Under the pieces are notes generated by a model that saw only the letters and a list, made by a program, of their open reading frames with translations, was not told the origin of the DNA and did no database searches. Of a stretch of DNA of 9,831 bases, positions 6,441 through 9,831 are shown in pieces. This stretch comes from JAVVFH01 sp032250585 (GTDB lineage: Bacteria; Pseudomonadota; Gammaproteobacteria; Xanthomonadales; SZUA-36). A program made the position numbers and the translations under genes. The stretch is from contig JAVVFH010000128.1 of NCBI GenBank assembly GCA_032250585.1, positions 1-9,831 on the forward strand. Reading direction: 5' to 3'. Within the stretch, counting starts at the first letter, position 1. Every line of letters starts with the position of its first letter.

Positions 6441-6908
6441 ACGACTCTTGATTTTTCACCTTTGTTCCGCACGTCCGTCGGTTTCGACCGCCTGGCGTCG
6501 ATGTTGAATTCCGCCAATCGCCTGGAAGCGGGCAATGGCTACCCCCCCTACAACATCCAGAGGGCCGGCGAGGACCGCTATCGGATCACGATGGCCGTGG
6601 CCGGTTTCTCCGAGGATGAACTGCAGATCACGACCGAAGAGAACAAGCTGGTCGTGACCGGCGAGAAAGCCGAGGAACAGGAAAGCGACGAGAACGCCTA
6701 CCTGTACCGTGGCATCGCCACCCGCTCTTTCGAGCGCCGCTTCAACCTCGCCGACCACGTGCGCGTCATCGGCGCCAAGCTGGACAACGGCTTGCTGCAC
6801 ATCGAACTGGAACGCGAGATTCCCGAAGCGATGAAGCCGCGCAAGATCGAGATCAAGAGCAGCGGGAACCTGCTCGAAGGCAAAGCCGCGCAGGACATCG
6901 CCGCCTGA
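6438..6908 (+). CDS. ibpA: Small heat-shock protein Hsp20, IbpA-like
   Basis: This 156-residue alpha-crystallin chaperone binds aggregating proteins in the cytoplasm without ATP and holds them for DnaK/ClpB refolding. The N-terminal arm MTTLDFSPLFRTSVGFDRL is typical of class A IbpA/HspA proteins. The alpha-crystallin domain runs from about YPPYNI (35-40) to LDNGLLHIEL (115-124), including AVAGF and the A-x4-G-x-L signature (A113, G118, L120). The C-terminal IxI anchor is I137-E-I139 in KPRKIEI, followed by a 17-residue flexible tail. An in-frame ATG at 6423 lies inside the predicted thermometer hairpin and overlaps the Shine-Dalgarno, so 6438 is the start. It is transcribed from the sigma-32-type promoter through the ROSE-like leader and ends at an intrinsic terminator, so it is a single-gene unit. 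Homologues are called IbpA, IbpB or HspA; only one copy is present here. Confidence 0.93.
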   Translation: MTTLDFSPLFRTSVGFDRLASMLNSANRLEAGNGYPPYNIQRAGEDRYRITMAVAGFSEDELQITTEENKLVVTGEKAEEQESDENAYLYRGIATRSFERRFNLADHVRVIGAKLDNGLLHIELEREIPEAMKPRKIEIKSSGNLLEGKAAQDIAA

Positions 6909-6934
6909 TCGCGATCTGCACGGCAGCGACACCG

Positions 6935-6964
6935 AAGGGCGCTCTTTCGAGCGCCCTTTTTTAT
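6935..6964 (+). terminator. Intrinsic terminator of hsp20
   Basis: AAGGGCGCTC (6935-6944) and GAGCGCCCTT (6949-6958) form a perfect 10-bp GC-rich stem with a TTTC loop, followed directly by a T-run (TTTTTTATTTC). It begins 26 nt after the hsp20 stop codon. This is the strongest terminator in the window and insulates hsp20 from the plsC operon. Confidence 0.93.
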
Positions 6965-7057
6965 TTCTTTTTTGGGCACTGAGCGGTTCAATCCGCGGTT
7001 GCGAAGCCGGCCGCCCGCCGGTAGTCTGCCGGCAGGCGCAGCAAAACCTGGTCAGCG

Positions 7058-7798
7058 ATGAAAAAGATACTGTTCTGGCCTTACCAGTTGTACGTCTGGC
7101 TGCTGTTTGCGCCGCTGGTGGTGGTCCTGACGCTGCTGTTCAGCAGCCTGACGGTGCTGTTCTCGATGTGGGTCAACCCCAACTTCGCCAGCCGTGTGTT
7201 CGGCGCCACCTGGGCTCGCTGCTGCGGCTGGCTGACGCCCATCCGGGTGCGGGTCGAGGGCCGCGAACATTGCGAGGCGGGGCGCAGTTACGTGGTGGTG
7301 GCCAACCACCAGAGTCTGTACGACATCGTGGTGGTTTACGGCTGGCTGGATCTGGATCTGAAATGGGTGATGAAACAGGAACTGCGTAGCATACCGGGTA
7401 TCGGCATCGGCTGTGAAAAGGCCGGCCATATTTTCATCGACCGGCACAAGCCCAAAGAGGCCGGGCGCACGATTGCCGCGGCGTTGGAGCGCCTGGGCGA
7501 CGGCGTAGGCATGCTGTTTTTTCCCGAAGGCACGCGCAGCCGCGACGGGCGTTTGCTGCCTTTCAAGAGGGGCGCGTTTCGCACCGCCGTTGAACAGCAG
7601 TTGCCGCTGCTGCCGATCACGCTGCTTGGCACTCGCGACATCTGCCCGGCAAGAACCCTGAAGATCTTTCCAGGCCGGGTGCGGATGGTGATCCATCCCG
7701 CGATCGAAACCGCTGGCCTCGGCCCCGAAAAAATCGACGCGCTTGCGAATCGCTCACGGCAGGTCATCGAAGCGGCCATGCCCGCCGGGCTGCGTTAG
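7058..7798 (+). CDS. plsC: 1-acyl-sn-glycerol-3-phosphate acyltransferase (PlsC family)
   Basis: This 246-residue protein (E. coli PlsC 245) transfers an acyl group to lysophosphatidic acid to make phosphatidic acid, the second acylation of phospholipid synthesis, at the inner membrane. An N-terminal hydrophobic segment (about 5-38) anchors it. The acyltransferase motifs appear in order: NHQSLYD (83-89) with the catalytic H84-x4-D89, FIDR (126-129), FPEGTRS (155-161) contacting the phosphate, and LPITLLG. Start context is poor (no clear Shine-Dalgarno before ATG 7058), but the hydrophobic N-terminus supports it. It opens the plus-strand operon, 3 nt before the rhomboid gene. Genomes can carry several PlsC-like acyltransferases, some acting on other lysolipids, so whether this is the essential copy cannot be told from sequence. 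Confidence 0.9.
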   Translation: MKKILFWPYQLYVWLLFAPLVVVLTLLFSSLTVLFSMWVNPNFASRVFGATWARCCGWLTPIRVRVEGREHCEAGRSYVVVANHQSLYDIVVVYGWLDLDLKWVMKQELRSIPGIGIGCEKAGHIFIDRHKPKEAGRTIAAALERLGDGVGMLFFPEGTRSRDGRLLPFKRGAFRTAVEQQLPLLPITLLGTRDICPARTLKIFPGRVRMVIHPAIETAGLGPEKIDALANRSRQVIEAAMPAGLR

Positions 7799-7801
7799 CG
7801 C

Positions 7802-8479
7802 ATGGCCCTGCACCGACCGGACCCGCGCTACACCCAGTCGCACAAGGCGCAGGCGAATTTCCGCCTGGCGCTGCGGATCGCACTGGCGTTTGTCGCCGCC
7901 ATCTGGTTCGTTTTTCTGCTCGACGCACTGCTGGGCCTCGGTCTGACGCGCTTCGGTTTGCGCCCGGGGTCGGTGCCGGGCTTGGTCGGCGTGGTCAGTG
8001 CGCCGCTGCTGCACGGCAGCCTGGAGCACGTCTTTTCCAACAGCCTGCCGCTGTTCGTGGCGCTGACCGCCATCCTGTACCTCTACCCCAATTCCGCCCT
8101 GCGCGTGATTCCGCTGATCTGGCTGGGCTCGGGCCTGTTGGCCTGGCTGTTCGCCCGCCCGACGATTCACGTGGGCGCCAGCGGGGTCATTTACGGCTTG
8201 CTGGCTTACGTTTTTCTGGGGGGTGTCTTGCGGCGCGACCTGCGTTCGGTCTCCGTTTCGCTGCTGGTGGCTTTTCTGTACGGCTCCATGGTCTGGGGCG
8301 TGTTGCCGATCCGGTTGCGCATGTCCTGGGAGATGCATCTGAGCGGCGCGGTGTTCGGCGTTCTGGCGGCGTTTTTGTACCGGCGCTGGGACCGCGTGCC
8401 GCGGGTGCGCTACGACTGGGAGGACGATGACAGTGTGCCGGAGTGGTATCCTGAGGACGACGACGATTTGAAAAAGTAG
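7802..8479 (+). CDS. Rhomboid family intramembrane serine protease
   Basis: This 225-residue polytopic inner-membrane protein has about six or seven hydrophobic segments (near 22-48, 58-70, 80-97, 102-118, 126-143, 148-167 and 178-193). Rhomboid landmarks are present: HGSLEHVFSN (71-80) with H71, H76 and N80 resembling the HxxxxHxxxN oxyanion and structural motif; GASG (125-128) with the predicted nucleophile S127; and MHLSGAVFG with the catalytic H179. Rhomboids form a Ser-His dyad in the bilayer and cleave transmembrane substrates. After the last segment comes a soluble tail of about 30 residues, very acidic (WEDDDS, EDDDDLKK), likely cytoplasmic or at the membrane surface. It lies 3 nt after plsC and 4 nt before the next gene, so it is co-translated in a lipid/envelope operon. 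It is likely an active protease because the dyad is intact; substrates are unknown. Confidence 0.87.
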   Translation: MALHRPDPRYTQSHKAQANFRLALRIALAFVAAIWFVFLLDALLGLGLTRFGLRPGSVPGLVGVVSAPLLHGSLEHVFSNSLPLFVALTAILYLYPNSALRVIPLIWLGSGLLAWLFARPTIHVGASGVIYGLLAYVFLGGVLRRDLRSVSVSLLVAFLYGSMVWGVLPIRLRMSWEMHLSGAVFGVLAAFLYRRWDRVPRVRYDWEDDDSVPEWYPEDDDDLKK

Positions 8480-8483
8480 CCGC

Positions 8484-9536
8484 ATGTTCACGAAAACGCT
8501 CTATGGAATCGGTTTTGCGGCCTTGCTTTTCGTGCTGGTCGGTCTGTTTTTGCCGCGCGAGGTGCACGTCGAGCGCCAGGTAGCGATCGAACGGCCCGCC
8601 ATCACCGTGTTTACGCTGCTCAACGGGTACCGCAGTTTCCTGGCCTGGTCGCCGTGGGCCGGGCGCGATCCGGACGCCGTCTATGAACTCAGCGGTCCGG
8701 CCACCGGTGTCGGCGCGCGCCTCAGCTGGGAAGGCGACCCCCGGCTGGTCGGCAGCGGCTGGCAGGAGATTACCGAAGTGCAGCCTAACGAATGGGTACG
8801 CTCAAAGCTGAACTTCGACCTGCAGAGCGCGGCGGACACCTGGTTCCGGATCGACGAAACCGCGGGCGGCGCGCTCGTCACCTGGGGTTTCGACAGCGAT
8901 CTCGTCAGTGGGCAGGGTTTCGTCGGCGGGTTGCTGGCCCGTTATTTCGGCCTGTTCTTCGACCGCTGGATCGGGACCGATTACGAGCGCGGGCTGGTGA
9001 AGCTGAAGACTTACGCCGAGAGCTTGCCGGCGGCCGACTTTTCGGATCTCGAGGTCGAACTGCTGCATGCCGAACCACTCGACATACTCTATGTCTCCAG
9101 CGACAACAGCGCCAATCCCGGTGATGTTGCCGAAAGTCTGGCTGCCGCCTACCGTGAGATCACGACTTTCATGCTGGACAACGAGTTGGAAATTCGCGCC
9201 CAGCCTATGGCCATCACGCGGGCCTGGGACGAAAAAGGCTACCGTTTCGATGCCGCCGTGCCCGTTGTCATGCGCGACGTGCCGTTGACCGGTCGGATTC
9301 GGTTCGGGAAGTCGCCGTCCGGCCCGGCTTTGCGCGCGATTCATCGCGGCCCCTACGAAACCATGACGCCGACCTACGAAAAAATCGATGCGTTCATGGC
9401 CGCACACGGCCTGGAGGAGGGGCGCGTGTCCTGGGAACACTACGTGGTGAACCCGGGCGCAACGCCACCTGAAGACTGGGTAACCCATATCTATTTCCTG
9501 CTTTCCAACGCAAGTTCCGGAGTGCCCGAGCCGTGA
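8484..9536 (+). CDS. Membrane-anchored SRPBCC-GyrI two-domain protein
   Basis: This 350-residue protein starts with a single hydrophobic segment (about 5-24). An SRPBCC (START/polyketide-cyclase-like) domain follows at about 27-180, recognisable from VERQVAIERPAITVF, the NGYRSFLAWSPW stretch and the final helix TDYERGLVKLKTYAE. A GyrI-like/AraC effector-binding domain covers about 190-345, with HRGPYETMTPTYEKI (287-301), WEHY (317-320) and the ending VVNPGATPPEDWVTHIYF. Both folds have hydrophobic pockets for small molecules: SRPBCC domains bind lipids or other hydrophobic ligands, and GyrI-like domains bind amphipathic or cationic compounds, sometimes with hydrolase activity. There is no DNA-binding domain, so it is not a standard regulator. 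The anchor suggests it faces the periplasm or sits at the membrane surface. It lies in the plsC operon, 4 nt after the rhomboid gene and overlapping the next gene by 4 nt. The specific function is unknown. Confidence 0.82.
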   Translation: MFTKTLYGIGFAALLFVLVGLFLPREVHVERQVAIERPAITVFTLLNGYRSFLAWSPWAGRDPDAVYELSGPATGVGARLSWEGDPRLVGSGWQEITEVQPNEWVRSKLNFDLQSAADTWFRIDETAGGALVTWGFDSDLVSGQGFVGGLLARYFGLFFDRWIGTDYERGLVKLKTYAESLPAADFSDLEVELLHAEPLDILYVSSDNSANPGDVAESLAAAYREITTFMLDNELEIRAQPMAITRAWDEKGYRFDAAVPVVMRDVPLTGRIRFGKSPSGPALRAIHRGPYETMTPTYEKIDAFMAAHGLEEGRVSWEHYVVNPGATPPEDWVTHIYFLLSNASSGVPEP

Positions 9537-9831
9537 TCGAACAACTCGACGACAACGGTTGCGGCCCGCTCGCCGTCGAACGGCTGAACATTATCGGTTG
9601 CGGTCAGGCCGCGAGCAGCCTGGCGAAGCTGTGGGTAGAACTCGGGCTGCCGGCCATCGGGCAGCTGCTGAACCGGACTCCGCAAAGCACCGCCGCGGCC
9701 GTGCGGGAGCTGCGCAGCGGCGAACCGGCTGCTTCGATCGGGCAGATGGAGCCGGCGGATGGCTGGTTGATCGGTACGCCCGACAAGCAAATCGCCGGCG
9801 TGGCCGAAGAACTCGCCGCAGCGGGGCGCGG
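9533..9831 (+). CDS. Rossmann-like/DUF2520 domain protein, N-terminal part (3' truncated by window)
   Basis: The frame opens with GTG at 9533, overlapping the TGA of the SRPBCC-GyrI gene in a GTGA arrangement, and stays open to the window edge (about 99 residues seen). After a short N-terminal arm comes LNIIGCGQAASSLA, a dinucleotide-binding GxGxxA glycine loop. Then come an NRTPQS segment at the end of the second strand and WLIGTPDKQIAGVAEELAAAG, the TPD-x-x-I pattern typical of Rossmann proteins paired with a C-terminal DUF2520 domain and related to NAD(P)-dependent ketopantoate and pyrroline-5-carboxylate reductase-like proteins. The substrate is unknown. The overlap suggests translational coupling. 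No in-frame ATG lies near, so GTG is the most likely start. The C-terminal domain is outside the window, so DUF2520 itself is inferred. Confidence 0.78.
   Translation, partial: MIEQLDDNGCGPLAVERLNIIGCGQAASSLAKLWVELGLPAIGQLLNRTPQSTAAAVRELRSGEPAASIGQMEPADGWLIGTPDKQIAGVAEELAAAGR

Noticed and set aside
6999..7027. TTGCGA, 17-bp spacer, TAGTCT as a promoter for plsC
   Set aside because: Only partial matches to both sigma-70 hexamers, in very GC-rich DNA; too weak to annotate. The plsC operon promoter remains unassigned.
1..9831. CRISPR array, phage genes, toxin-antitoxin pair or defence cluster
   Set aside because: No regularly spaced repeats, integrase, transposase or toxin-like gene was found. 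The only nuclease is a truncated RecB-like domain, which fits ordinary DNA repair.

Overview
The window reads as ordinary chromosome of a GC-rich gammaproteobacterium. GreB, RsmC, RimO and an IbpA-like Hsp20 are all of gammaproteobacterial type, and the GreB N-terminus resembles the Pseudomonas/Xanthomonas/Chromatiales form more than the enterobacterial one. I cannot name a genus. No tRNA, rRNA, CRISPR array, insertion sequence or recognisable defence operon is visible.

Layout, left to right. (1) Positions 1-299 hold the 3' end of a plus-strand gene ending in a RecB-type PD-(D/E)XK nuclease domain. Its stop codon lies in a 13-bp hairpin. (2) Positions 300-687 hold no convincing gene. The first ~140 bp are strikingly AT-rich with nested inverted repeats, and the rest is GC-rich with short broken frames. 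(3) Positions 688-5686 carry a minus-strand block, transcribed right to left: an M13 (PepO/neprilysin-like) zinc metallopeptidase lipoprotein, rimO, rsmC and a small DUF6694-like lipoprotein. Gaps are 20, 16 and 79 nt, so at least the first three look like one operon. It joins envelope proteolysis to two ribosome-modifying enzymes (S12 methylthiolation, 16S rRNA m2G1207 methylation). (4) Divergent from it, greB (5795-6301) encodes a transcript-cleavage factor. (5) An hsp20 gene (6438-6908) has a complete heat-shock control unit: a sigma-32-type promoter directly after greB, a leader ending in a ROSE-like RNA thermometer that masks the Shine-Dalgarno, and a strong intrinsic terminator. (6) Positions 7058-9831 form a tight plus-strand operon: a PlsC-type acyltransferase, a rhomboid intramembrane protease, a membrane-anchored SRPBCC-GyrI two-domain protein, and the start of a Rossmann/DUF2520 protein running off the window. 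Spacings are 3 nt, 4 nt and a 4-nt overlap.

Most worth following up are the hsp20 thermometer, the AT-rich gene-poor island beside the nuclease gene, and the plsC-rhomboid-SRPBCC/GyrI-DUF2520 operon, whose last two members have no assigned role. I found no clear evidence of an undescribed multi-gene system.
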